From assembly GCF_009296315.1 (NCBI RefSeq), contig NZ_WHLY01000002.1, positions 4,066,501 to 4,130,500 on the forward strand: a stretch of DNA of 64,000 nt, given 5' to 3'. Every line of letters begins with the position of its first letter. The stretch's first letter is position 1. Source of the stretch: Salmonirosea aquatica (GTDB lineage Bacteria > Bacteroidota > Bacteroidia > Cytophagales > Spirosomataceae). The notes beneath the pieces were generated by a model that saw nothing but the letters and a program-made list of their open reading frames with translations, was not told the DNA's origin and did no database searches. Made by a program: the position numbers and the translations under genes. Of the stretch, positions 56,412 through 64,000 are shown piece by piece.

Positions 56412-56450
56412 GCCGTTCAAATCTGGACGGCGAAATGTTCGGAAACGGAC
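56412..56450. promoter_or_regulatory. Imperfect dyads upstream of the second PadR gene
   Basis: GCCGT/ACGGC arms at 56412-56431 and TGTTCG-GAAA-CGGAC at 56436-56450. The latter resembles the perfect ACTGTCCG/CGGACAGT site upstream of the first PadR gene, with the same 4-bp centre but one mismatched pair. Confidence 0.3.
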
Positions 56451-56580
56451 GATTTAAAATCCTTCAATTTACAAAAAGGCCATTTTTGAGCCTTAGAAGC
56501 CGGTGAATTATACTGGCATCGGATTTGCTATGCAAAAGAGAAAGAAATACTATACCTTCTGGAATTAATAATCCCGATCG

Positions 56581-56910
56581 ATGAAAGGTACCCAATTGGG
56601 CGAGTTCGAAGAGATCGTTTTGCTAACGATCGCGCTGTGCTACGATGAAGCCTATAGCGTGGCGGTTATGGAAGAATTAAGTCAACGCCTGGAGCGGCCC
56701 ATGAGCCTGGGGGCGGTACATCGGGCTATGCAGCGGCTGGAAGAAAAAGGGCTCGTGCAATCCCGCTTGGGCGAGGCTACCGCGGAACGTGGGGGGCGTC
56801 GCAAACGCTTGTTCACGGTGACTATGGCGGGAGAACAATCGCTGCGGGAAGCGCGGCGGATCCGGAATGAATTGTGGGAGGGTATTCCTAAAACTGCTTT
56901 TGGAATCTGA
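56581..56910 (+). CDS. PadR-family transcriptional regulator (second copy)
   Basis: 109 residues. Same family words as the first copy: GEFEEIVLLTIA, DEAYSVAVMEEL, LGAVHRAMQRLEEKGL and RGGRRKRLFTVT. It ends 1 bp before the permease gene. The likely role is repression of this two-gene operon. Confidence 0.88.
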   Translation: MKGTQLGEFEEIVLLTIALCYDEAYSVAVMEELSQRLERPMSLGAVHRAMQRLEEKGLVQSRLGEATAERGGRRKRLFTVTMAGEQSLREARRIRNELWEGIPKTAFGI

Positions 56911-56911
56911 G

Positions 56912-59560
56912 ATGAATCGAAAGAATAAAATCAATTCACAGCCGCCGCGCTGGGCGGAGCGCCTGCTAGGCCGAATCGCAGCCCCACACCACCGCGAAGA
57001 AATTCTGGGTGACCTGTATGAATTATTCCACAAGCGAGGTCAGCGATACGGCTATACAAAAGCCCGCCTGTTATATGTGCTGGAAATGGTGTTGCTCCTA
57101 CATCCCCGGCTGTGGCGCAATACTTCCCGATCCACCCATTTAGATAGCAAATTCATTTTTGATTCACAATCAAACCCTACAGCCATGTTCAATAATCATC
57201 TAAAGGTTGCTTTCAGAAAAATCAGTCGCCACAAATCCTATACTCTAATCAATGCGGTCAGTCTAAGTCTGGGTATTGCCTGTGCCATTCTGATTTTTAC
57301 GCTCGTGAAATACCATCTGAGCTTTGACGATTTTCATGCCGATCAAAACCGCATTTATCGTATTTATACCGAGTTTCATGGGGAAAAAGTCACCTACAAT
57401 ACGGGGGTACCCAATCCGCTGGGTGAGGCCTTCCGAGGCGGGTACAATGCCGCGGAAGAAGTAGGTCGAATCGCTTTTCTGCCCAAACGGGTCGTTTCGG
57501 TATCGCCGGAGAAAAAATTTGAAGAAGATATCGCGTTCGCCGATCCGGAGTTTCTGAGCATTTTCAATTTTCCGTTGATACAGGGTAATCCGAAAACCGC
57601 TCTTCAGGACCGTAATACCGTCCTCATTACCGATGAAATCGCTAAAAAATATTTCGGAACTCAGGATCCGGTCGGTCAACTATTGCGTGTCGATGATTCT
57701 TTACTGGTGAGAATAACGGGGGTACTTCAAGACCTACCACCCAACACCGACTTTCGTTCTCAAATCTATATTCCTTTCAGCAATTTGCAAGATCACAGCC
57801 CCTGGATGGTCGAAAAGGACTGGTGGTTCAGTGTCAATAAAGAGATGCAGTGTTTTGTCCGGTTAAAACCCGGCATATCGGCGGCCTCAGTGAACAAGAC
57901 AATTCTTCCGGCGATTTCTAATACGTATTACGATAAGGAACCAGCCCAATATTTTCAATTCAGACTGCAGCCCCTTTCGGACGTCCATTTCAACCCGGAG
58001 CTACGCGGGAAGACCGATAAGAAGAACCTCAGGACGTTTGCATGGATCGGCTTTTTCCTGATCCTGACGGCCTGTGTCAATTTCATCAACCTGGCTACAG
58101 CGCAGGCGATCGGTCGTTCCCGGGAGATTGGCGTCCGAAAAGCCCTGGGTAGTAGGCGCGCCCCGCTTTTCTGGCAATTTATCACCGAAACGGCAGTCAT
58201 AGCGGGCCTGGCCATGGTTGTCGCTCTGGGACTGGCCTATCTGGCCCTGCCTTTTGTCAATGGGTGGTTTGAAATTGATCTGACCCTCAATCTGCTGACT
58301 GACAGGTACCTGCTCGCCTTTTTATCGGTTCTGCTGTTGCTCGTGGTTTTCTTTTCCGGGGCTTATCCCGGACTCATCCTCGCTCGTTTTCAGCCCCTAC
58401 TGGCGCTGAAAGGGATGCCCGCCCAGCGGTCGGCAGGAGGCTTTTCGTTGCGGAAAGGGCTGGTCGTCGGTCAGTTTGCCATCTCACAACTCCTCATCAT
58501 CGGCACGCTAATCATTACTACCCAGTTGCGCTATTCACAGCAGGCTGATATGGGTTTCCAGAAAGATGCCATTGTCATTCTGCCGGTACCTGATAACCAA
58601 AAATCAAAACTCAGTGCGCTGGGTGCCGAGTTCTCTGAGTTGTCGGGGGTTGAAAATGCGACGTTTTTTGATACCCCTCCCGCCTCCGAAGCCGTAGGAA
58701 GTACCAGTATCCGCTTTGATTCGCGGCCGGAAGCCGAAGATTTTTCCATTGCCATCAAGTCCGCCGATCACCAGTATGTCCCAACGTTCAAAATTCCCAT
58801 TCTGGCTGGGCGCAATCTGAATCCCTCGGACACGATTCGCGAATACCTACTGAATGAAACGGCCGTGAAGGCACTCCGGCTAGCCTCCCTGGACGATGTG
58901 CTCGGGAAGCCAGCCACGATTAATGGCCGGCCGGGTACCATTGTCGGGGTTATGAAAGACTTCCATTTCCAATCGTTTCGTGCCGCCATCGAGCCATTGT
59001 GCCTCACGACCCGGAGCGAGAGTTACGGCAGTTGCGGGATAAATGTGAACCTGGCGAATCTGGGACCTACCCTGGCGGGACTTGAAAAAGTATGGACGAC
59101 CCTATACCCGTCTTCCATTTTTACGTACCGTTTTATGGATGAGGAAATCGGGCGGTTCTATAAACTGGACAATATGTTGCTTCGGCTCATTCAGGCGTTT
59201 ACAGGCATTGCGATTTTTGTAGGTTGCCTGGGTTTGTATGGATTGGTTTCGTTCATGGCCGCGCAGAAAACCAAAGAAATAGGGGTGCGCAAGGTGCTGG
59301 GAGCGAGCAATCCGAGCATCCTGTGGCTATTCGGCAAAGAATTTATTCGACTGCTGCTGATCGCTTTTGCCTTAGCGGCTCCTCTGGCTTGGTGGGTAAT
59401 GGAAGGTTGGCTGAATAAATTCGTATACCGGGTTGAACCCGGCGCGGGCATTTTTATCCTGGCAATCGTAATCACCCTGTTTGTGGCCTTACTCACCGTC
59501 GGTTTTCGGAGTCTGAAGGCTTCGCGGGCCAATCCCATCAAAGCCTTACGTTCGGAATAA
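56912..59560 (+). CDS. MacB/FtsX-type ABC permease with permease prefix domain (third paralogue)
   Basis: 882 residues from the ATG at 56912. The prefix domain covers about 1-75 (WAERLLGRIAAPHHREEILGDLYELF), followed by two MacB-core/FtsX units with LTACVNFINLATAQAIGRSREIGV and VGCLGLYGLVSFMAAQKTKEIGV, ending NPIKALRSE. Its prefix domain is diverged from the two at 9138 and 11757, so it is not a recent copy. No ATPase gene is adjacent. Confidence 0.87.
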   Translation: MNRKNKINSQPPRWAERLLGRIAAPHHREEILGDLYELFHKRGQRYGYTKARLLYVLEMVLLLHPRLWRNTSRSTHLDSKFIFDSQSNPTAMFNNHLKVAFRKISRHKSYTLINAVSLSLGIACAILIFTLVKYHLSFDDFHADQNRIYRIYTEFHGEKVTYNTGVPNPLGEAFRGGYNAAEEVGRIAFLPKRVVSVSPEKKFEEDIAFADPEFLSIFNFPLIQGNPKTALQDRNTVLITDEIAKKYFGTQDPVGQLLRVDDSLLVRITGVLQDLPPNTDFRSQIYIPFSNLQDHSPWMVEKDWWFSVNKEMQCFVRLKPGISAASVNKTILPAISNTYYDKEPAQYFQFRLQPLSDVHFNPELRGKTDKKNLRTFAWIGFFLILTACVNFINLATAQAIGRSREIGVRKALGSRRAPLFWQFITETAVIAGLAMVVALGLAYLALPFVNGWFEIDLTLNLLTDRYLLAFLSVLLLLVVFFSGAYPGLILARFQPLLALKGMPAQRSAGGFSLRKGLVVGQFAISQLLIIGTLIITTQLRYSQQADMGFQKDAIVILPVPDNQKSKLSALGAEFSELSGVENATFFDTPPASEAVGSTSIRFDSRPEAEDFSIAIKSADHQYVPTFKIPILAGRNLNPSDTIREYLLNETAVKALRLASLDDVLGKPATINGRPGTIVGVMKDFHFQSFRAAIEPLCLTTRSESYGSCGINVNLANLGPTLAGLEKVWTTLYPSSIFTYRFMDEEIGRFYKLDNMLLRLIQAFTGIAIFVGCLGLYGLVSFMAAQKTKEIGVRKVLGASNPSILWLFGKEFIRLLLIAFALAAPLAWWVMEGWLNKFVYRVEPGAGIFILAIVITLFVALLTVGFRSLKASRANPIKALRSE

Positions 59561-59734
59561 ACGGGTTATGCCTATTCTCCGGACGTTTCCAGACGTCTAA
59601 GTTGCGTACTGAATCTTGACTATATGTGGGTAGGTTGGACAGGTATGAAACGAATTTTTGGGAGAGATACCTTCAGGAAAAGGGTAGGTACGGGGCAAAT
59701 ATTAGCTGCGTAGCGAATACTCTAAATCCGGATG

Positions 59735-59780
59735 CTATTCAACGATTAGTCGGTTTTGAATTATAAGAAGGCGCGTTGAG
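59735..59780 (+). pseudogene. Remnant of the 3' end of a YbhR-like permease gene
   Basis: 46 bp matching the last 46 bp of the YbhR-like gene (6838-6883) at 40 positions without gaps. In the same frame it reads FND-stop-SVLNYKKAR-stop, so an in-frame stop has arisen. The 170 bp upstream show no further clear similarity. It lies just before the metallo-beta-lactamase-fold gene. Confidence 0.65.
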
Positions 59781-59819
59781 TTAGGAAGAAAGACGAAACC
59801 TATTTCTGCTTAATCTCCT

Positions 59820-60899
59820 ATGCTATTTCTTATTTTAATAATCTTTATTGCCCTCGGCATCTGGTTTTTTCTCCAACAGCCCCAATTTGGCAAGGTACCT
59901 GCCGCCGCCCGGCTCGAACGTATTCGAAAAGCCTCAAATTACCGCGAGGGTACCTTTCATAACCTTAGTGCTACTCCTGTCATGTCGGAGGACGTCTCCA
60001 TGTGGAAGGCGTTTGTTGATTTTCTGAAGCCCGGCAAGGATCGCCAGCCCGATAAACCTTTACCCTCGGTACATACCAACCTGAAAACCCTACCCACGGA
60101 TGAGCCGGTGCTGGTATGGTTTGGACATTCTTCTTATTTGCTGATCGTAGCGGGCAGGAAAATTCTGGTAGATCCGGTGTTTAGTGGCCATGCCTCGCCG
60201 GTTTCTTTTTTTGGAAAAAACTATCCCGGTAGTAATATATACTCGGTCGATGACATGCCCGAGATCGATGTGCTGCTCCTGACGCATGACCATTACGACC
60301 ATCTAGATTATCCAACCATCAATCGCTTGCGTCCCAAAGTGAAGCAGGTGGTTACGTCGTTGGGAGTAGGGGCGCACCTGGAAGGCTGGGGTTACGACCC
60401 GGGAATGATTCAGGAACTGGCCTGGCACGAAGATGTCACAGTAGCTGGGGTACTGAATTTTACGGCATGGCCCGCGCGGCATTTTTCGGGTCGCCTTTTC
60501 AAGCGTGGCCAAACGCTTTGGTCGTCGTTTGTATTACAAACCCCCGGCCATGCCTTTTACCTGGGCGGCGATTCGGGCTACGACACACATTTCAAGGAGA
60601 TCGGTGATCAGTATGGGCCGTTCGATCTTGCAATTCTGGAATGCGGGCAATACAACGACAATTGGCGCTACATCCACATGATGCCCGAACAGACCGCTCA
60701 GGCGGCCGTAGATCTGCGGGCCAAAATGCTGCTACCTGTCCACTGGGGCAAATTTACGCTCGCTTTGCACCCCTGGTATGAGCCTATCGAGCGGGTTACG
60801 GCCAAGGCCGGAGAGCTGAAGGTACCCCTGGTTACGCCCCGGATTGGTGAACCGCTTCTACTTTCCGGACCACCCCTGACCGCTCCCTGGTGGAGGTGA
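59820..60899 (+). CDS. Membrane-anchored metallo-beta-lactamase-fold hydrolase, NAPE-PLD/UlaG-like
   Basis: 359 residues. An N-terminal hydrophobic segment (1-19) is a signal anchor. The MBL motif THDHYDHLD is intact, with further metal ligands in HSSYL context, YLGGDSGYD and LPVHWGKF. The combination VWFGHSSYLL, WPARHFSGR and ILECGQYN is typical of the NAPE-PLD-like branch, whose animal members cleave N-acyl-phosphatidylethanolamine. Bacterial members are often of unknown substrate, so a phosphodiesterase or lactonase role stays open. Confidence 0.85.
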   Translation: MLFLILIIFIALGIWFFLQQPQFGKVPAAARLERIRKASNYREGTFHNLSATPVMSEDVSMWKAFVDFLKPGKDRQPDKPLPSVHTNLKTLPTDEPVLVWFGHSSYLLIVAGRKILVDPVFSGHASPVSFFGKNYPGSNIYSVDDMPEIDVLLLTHDHYDHLDYPTINRLRPKVKQVVTSLGVGAHLEGWGYDPGMIQELAWHEDVTVAGVLNFTAWPARHFSGRLFKRGQTLWSSFVLQTPGHAFYLGGDSGYDTHFKEIGDQYGPFDLAILECGQYNDNWRYIHMMPEQTAQAAVDLRAKMLLPVHWGKFTLALHPWYEPIERVTAKAGELKVPLVTPRIGEPLLLSGPPLTAPWWR

Positions 60900-61083
60900 T
60901 ATCCGCCCGCCGCCACTAGCCGCCTGCTATTTCTCCCCGCGTACGTCCATGCAATAAATGTTGACTGATTTTCCCAGTTTTGGGGAGGGATAAATCCGTT
61001 TAGGGCAAAGAATGTGAGTACCTGCCCCAGATTCAGGTCGATTGGTGGGATGGAGGCGTGATGGCATAGAAATTTTGCGAAGT

Positions 61084-61102
61084 TTAGGAAATTTATTCCT
61101 AA
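61084..61102. promoter_or_regulatory. Inverted repeat upstream of the small basic frame
   Basis: Arms TTAGGAA and TTCCTAA separated by 5 bp, 28 bp before the ATG at 61131. Possible operator; no U-run. Confidence 0.3.
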
Positions 61103-61130
61103 CACCAATATTATAAAACTCCGCAGAGAC

Positions 61131-61316
61131 ATGGAACGGAAAAAGCAAAGAAAGTTAAAGGTAGGGGTGTATCGTTTCTGGATCGAATACAAACAGTTTT
61201 TTGAGGGAGAATCAACCCGGCGGATGCGAAAGCGGGCCCGGCAGCGACGACTGGAAACGGGTAGTTTTTCTAAGCTGGGAATTTTCAATGCGATGTTCCT
61301 GGCGGGGATATACTGA
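61131..61316 (+). CDS. Small basic hypothetical protein
   Basis: 61 residues, rich in Arg and Lys (MERKKQRKLKVGVYRFW, then RRMRKRARQRR), with a hydrophobic tail. It is preceded by an inverted repeat and followed after 44 bp by the aldo/keto reductase gene on the same strand. I do not recognise it. It may be a real small protein or a chance frame. Confidence 0.3.
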   Translation: MERKKQRKLKVGVYRFWIEYKQFFEGESTRRMRKRARQRRLETGSFSKLGIFNAMFLAGIY

Positions 61317-61360
61317 AAAGGGCATAGTTCCTTTTCTGAATGAAATAGAATTTTAAAGCC

Positions 61361-62233
61361 ATGAATCATAAAGAGGTAGGTGCGGGCCAGGCAGGCACGT
61401 TCAGAATTGGAGGAAAATTTAAAATAAATCGCCTGGGGTACGGTGCCATGCGCATCACAGGAGGGGGAATTTGGGGGCCACCGGATCATAAAAACGAAGC
61501 CTTGCGCTTGTTGCGCGGTTTGCCCGATCTGGGGGTCAACTTTATCGATACTGCCGACAGCTACGGCCCTAACGTTTCGGAGGAGTTGATCGCGCAGGCG
61601 CTGCATCCCTATCCGAGCGGAATGCTGATTGCCACCAAGGGTGGACTGACGCGTCCCGGTCCCAATCAATGGAAACCCAATGGCGATCCCGCCTACCTGC
61701 GTTCGTGCCTGGAGGGTAGCTTAAAACGCCTTAAGGTTGATTGCATCGATTTATATCAGCTCCACCGCATCGATAGCCATGTACCCCTGGAAGATAGTCT
61801 GGGCGCTTTGAAAAAAGCCCAGGAGGAGGGGCTGATCCGGTACATTGGGCTTTCCGAAGTCAGTGTCGATCAACTTGAAAAGGCTGCCGGCATTGTGGAC
61901 GTTGTTTCGGTGCAAAATATGTACAATCCCACCGAGCGCCGCTGGGAAGGTACCCTGAAGTGGTGCGAAACCCACAACGTAGGGTTCATCCCCTGGTATC
62001 CGTTGTCGGCGGGGAGTATCAATAGCCAGAAACTAATTGCCAAAGTCGCAAAAAAACATGATGCTACGGCTTTTCAAGTAGCCCTGGCGTGGCTGTTGCA
62101 GCATTCGAACGTCATGTTGCCGATTCCGGGTACCTCTTCGTTAGCGCACCTCGAGGAAAATGTAGGGGCTGCCTCCTTGAATCTGAACGAGGAGGATATA
62201 CAGCAGTTGGATGCACTCGAAAAATCAGAATAA
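61361..62233 (+). CDS. Aldo/keto reductase
   Basis: 290 residues, cytoplasmic TIM barrel. The catalytic tetrad is visible: Asp and Tyr in FIDTADSYG, Lys in IATKGG, His in LYQLHRID. IPGTSSLAHLEEN near the C-terminus is the NADPH-binding box. This branch includes pyridoxal reductase-like and other oxidoreductases; the substrate is not evident. It ends at a strong bidirectional terminator. Confidence 0.9.
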   Translation: MNHKEVGAGQAGTFRIGGKFKINRLGYGAMRITGGGIWGPPDHKNEALRLLRGLPDLGVNFIDTADSYGPNVSEELIAQALHPYPSGMLIATKGGLTRPGPNQWKPNGDPAYLRSCLEGSLKRLKVDCIDLYQLHRIDSHVPLEDSLGALKKAQEEGLIRYIGLSEVSVDQLEKAAGIVDVVSVQNMYNPTERRWEGTLKWCETHNVGFIPWYPLSAGSINSQKLIAKVAKKHDATAFQVALAWLLQHSNVMLPIPGTSSLAHLEENVGAASLNLNEEDIQQLDALEKSE

Positions 62234-62262
62234 ACCAGTGTGATCATATCAATTGGCCTACC

Positions 62263-62299
62263 AAAAAGCCCGCTTTCTCGACGAGAAAGCGGGCTTTTT
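62263..62299. terminator. Bidirectional intrinsic terminator
   Basis: A perfect 18-bp stem (AAAAAGCCCGCTTTCTCG and its complement) around a single central base, flanked by A-run and T-run. It lies between the convergent aldo/keto reductase and DUF4920 genes and serves both. Confidence 0.92.
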
Positions 62300-62332
62300 G
62301 ATTGTGGGGGGTACCTTCCAGAAGAAGGGTAC

Positions 62333-62776
62333 CTATTTAACGATCACACCATCAGCTACGAAGGCAAGTTCGTTTTTCGGATCGGTGATTTTGGCAATTT
62401 CTTCTTTGCTTTTCCCGGCGTCCTCAGCGTAATGACGCAATTCGGCCACGGGGGTAGTTTTCTTTTCCGCTACCCCTTCTACGACAACCGTTTTGCCGGT
62501 AATATCCTTGGGCACGAAAAATCCATAGTCCTTAAAGGTCACACGCATGGTTTCGCCATTATCCAGTTTTACTTTCATCCAGCAGCCTTTGGCCTGGCAC
62601 ACCGACTCTACGGTACCCGTCACCTTGGCGTTCATGGTTTCCTTAGCGCCCATCCTGTCGGGAAGCTGAGAAGCGGCGATGGCTGATTTTTCATTGATTT
62701 TCTTACCGAAATTTTCCTGCGCTTTTGCCTGAAAAGTGAAAGCGAGACAGAGAAGCAATGCGATTAGATTTTTCAT
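62333..62776 (-). CDS. DUF4920-family exported protein
   Basis: 147 residues from the ATG at 62776, giving a signal peptide MKNLIALLLCLAFTFQAKAQ; a longer frame upstream lacks support. The core has the DUF4920 words VESVCQAKGCWMKVKLDNGE, MRVTFKDYGFFVP and VVEGVAEKKTT. The fold is a small OB-like barrel and the conserved Cys pair (CQAKGCW) may bind metal or form a disulfide. Function unknown. Confidence 0.85.
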   Translation of the reverse strand: MKNLIALLLCLAFTFQAKAQENFGKKINEKSAIAASQLPDRMGAKETMNAKVTGTVESVCQAKGCWMKVKLDNGETMRVTFKDYGFFVPKDITGKTVVVEGVAEKKTTPVAELRHYAEDAGKSKEEIAKITDPKNELAFVADGVIVK

Positions 62777-62865
62777 TTTGGAAATATTGGTTGAAGGTAA
62801 TAATATGAAATAGCTTCCGAATGTATTCAAAATGTTGTTATAGGATATAAAGTTCAAAATAAATT

Positions 62866-64000
62866 CTACTCCAGAACCTGCACCCAACCCTTGCACCGGC
62901 TACCCTGCGGCGTGACGATTTCATAGAAATAGGTACCATTCGTGATGCTCTTCCCCCAGTTGTTCTGGTAGTCGCTGGCCTGAAAAACTTGCTTGCCCCA
63001 GCGGTTATACACCTGCAGTGAAGAATTGCTCACCGGCACCACGAATGTATCGTTTTTGCCATCGCCATTGGGCGTGATCACATTGGGCAGTACCAGGGGT
63101 GGCGCGGCGTTGAGCGTTTTGGCTACCGTTAAAGCGCAGCCCGCCTTGTTGTAGGCAGTCAGCGTGACCACATATTCCCCGGGGCGGTCGAAGGTGCGGT
63201 CTTTCACATCGTTGGTCGTCAGCATCGGTCCCGTGCCCATGTTCCATTCGTATCGGTCGGCATTTTGGGTGCGGTTGATGAATTGGTACTTTGTGGGTTC
63301 ATTGCAGGCTTCCCCGGCTGTAGCAATGTCGAAAAGTGGTTCATAATTCCGTTCCACTGTTACCACTACCTGTTTCTCGGGTTTACAGCCATCGGCGTAC
63401 TGCGCCTGTACGGTGTAGGTGGTGGTGTAGGCGGGCGAAACGCTGACCACCGGACCTAGGGTAGGATTGAGCGTGGAGTCGCCTTTCCACACAAATTGGG
63501 TAGCCGCGCCCGAGGCCCGAAGCTCTGTAGGTACCCCCGCACACACCAGCAGCGCGGGACTTACATTGAAGTCGGGTTTGTTGTCTTCTACGGTGATGGT
63601 GACGGTTTTTTTCGGTTTGCAACCGTCTCCATATTCTGCTTCTACGGTATAAGTGGTTGTAATGATGGGAGTGGCTGTTATTTTGTTTCCTACGCTATCG
63701 CTCAAAGTGGGGTCGGCCAGCCAGCGGTAGCGTGTGGCTCCACCCGAAGCCGTGAGTGGGGCCGATTGGCCGGGGCAGATCGTGGCGTCGGTACCCGCCA
63801 GAAAATCGGGCTTGCTGTCGTCGATCGTTACCTTCACTTTTTTGTTCACCACGCAGCCGAACGCGGCGTCTTTTATCTCGACATTGAACTCCGTCGTTTC
63901 TTTCACCTGAGCGGTAGGAGTGGCGCTCTTGGGGTTGTCCAGGCCCAGGGCGGGCGTCCAAGTGTACTCCGTGCCGCCTGATACTGACAAGGGTACGGGT
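62866..64000 (-). CDS. T9SS type B cargo protein, C-terminal part (partial)
   Basis: The frame stays open to the right edge, so the N-terminus is missing; at least 377 residues are seen. Three similar beta-sandwich repeats of about 75-80 residues (FGCVVNKKVKVTIDD, DGCKPKKTVTITVED, DGCKPEKQVVVTVER) are followed by a PKD-like domain (YEWNMGTGPML, FDRPGEYVVTLTAY). The terminal sorting domain is PNVITPNGDGKNDTFVVP to GTYFYEI. That domain is the gliding-motility-associated C-terminal type, which targets proteins to the type IX secretion system for surface attachment. Confidence 0.9.
   Translation of the reverse strand, partial: PVPLSVSGGTEYTWTPALGLDNPKSATPTAQVKETTEFNVEIKDAAFGCVVNKKVKVTIDDSKPDFLAGTDATICPGQSAPLTASGGATRYRWLADPTLSDSVGNKITATPIITTTYTVEAEYGDGCKPKKTVTITVEDNKPDFNVSPALLVCAGVPTELRASGAATQFVWKGDSTLNPTLGPVVSVSPAYTTTYTVQAQYADGCKPEKQVVVTVERNYEPLFDIATAGEACNEPTKYQFINRTQNADRYEWNMGTGPMLTTNDVKDRTFDRPGEYVVTLTAYNKAGCALTVAKTLNAAPPLVLPNVITPNGDGKNDTFVVPVSNSSLQVYNRWGKQVFQASDYQNNWGKSITNGTYFYEIVTPQGSRCKGWVQVLE

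Overview
The window looks like chromosomal DNA from a Bacteroidota bacterium, probably order Cytophagales (Spirosoma/Dyadobacter relatives). The basis is three SusC/SusD pairs, a C-terminal type B type IX secretion sorting domain, Tat/Sec-exported hydrolases, PadR-linked orphan MacB-type permeases with an N-terminal permease prefix domain, and near absence of Shine-Dalgarno sequences. No tRNA, rRNA, insertion sequence or CRISPR array was seen.

Layout. (1) 1-6882, + strand: TetR regulator (partial), TolC, HlyD, two separate ABC ATPases and two ABC-2 permeases. This is a YbhGFSR-type tripartite efflux operon in which the usual double ATPase YbhF is split in two. (2) 7108-8550: secreted sulfatase. 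(3) 8797-14399: PadR regulator translationally coupled to two tandem MacB/FtsX permeases. (4) 14455-30121, - strand: an eight-gene run reading SusC, SusD, M20 peptidase, penicillin acylase (frameshifted), TldD, TldE, M14 peptidase, S9-type hydrolase. It looks like a peptide/amide utilisation locus built on a SusCD pair. (5) 31176-42440, - strand: a six-gene pectin operon reading SusC, SusD, DUF5123-like lipoprotein, GH28 polygalacturonase, CE8 pectin methylesterase, GH43. (6) 43089-48234, - strand: a second SusC/SusD pair with clearly lower G+C. (7) 48972-56345: PL10 pectate lyase, LacI regulator, UxaB, UxaC, CE12 esterase and another esterase, which extend the pectin/galacturonate pathway to altronate. 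(8) 56581-59560: second PadR plus MacB-type permease. (9) 59820-62776: metallo-beta-lactamase-fold hydrolase, aldo/keto reductase, DUF4920 protein. (10) 62866-64000: C-terminal part of a T9SS cargo protein.

How the pectin genes fit together: CE8 removes methyl esters, CE12 and the BD-FAE-like esterase remove acyl groups, GH28 and PL10 cut polygalacturonate, GH43 trims side chains, SusCD pairs import oligomers, and UxaC plus UxaB convert galacturonate to altronate. The unsaturated-uronyl hydrolase, UxaA, KdgK, KdgA and a uronate permease are not in the window.

Most notable signals: (a) two copies of a perfect 56-58 bp palindrome exactly 5,940 bp apart. They bracket the low-G+C SusCD pair and each sits just upstream of a matching SusC promoter. 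(b) A genome word, GGTACC, at about eight times the chance level (about 126 by eye), but absent from the 5.3 kb around the tandem permeases and scarce in the low-G+C SusCD pair. (c) Heptanucleotide repeats that supply stop codons and invade signal-peptide coding sequence.
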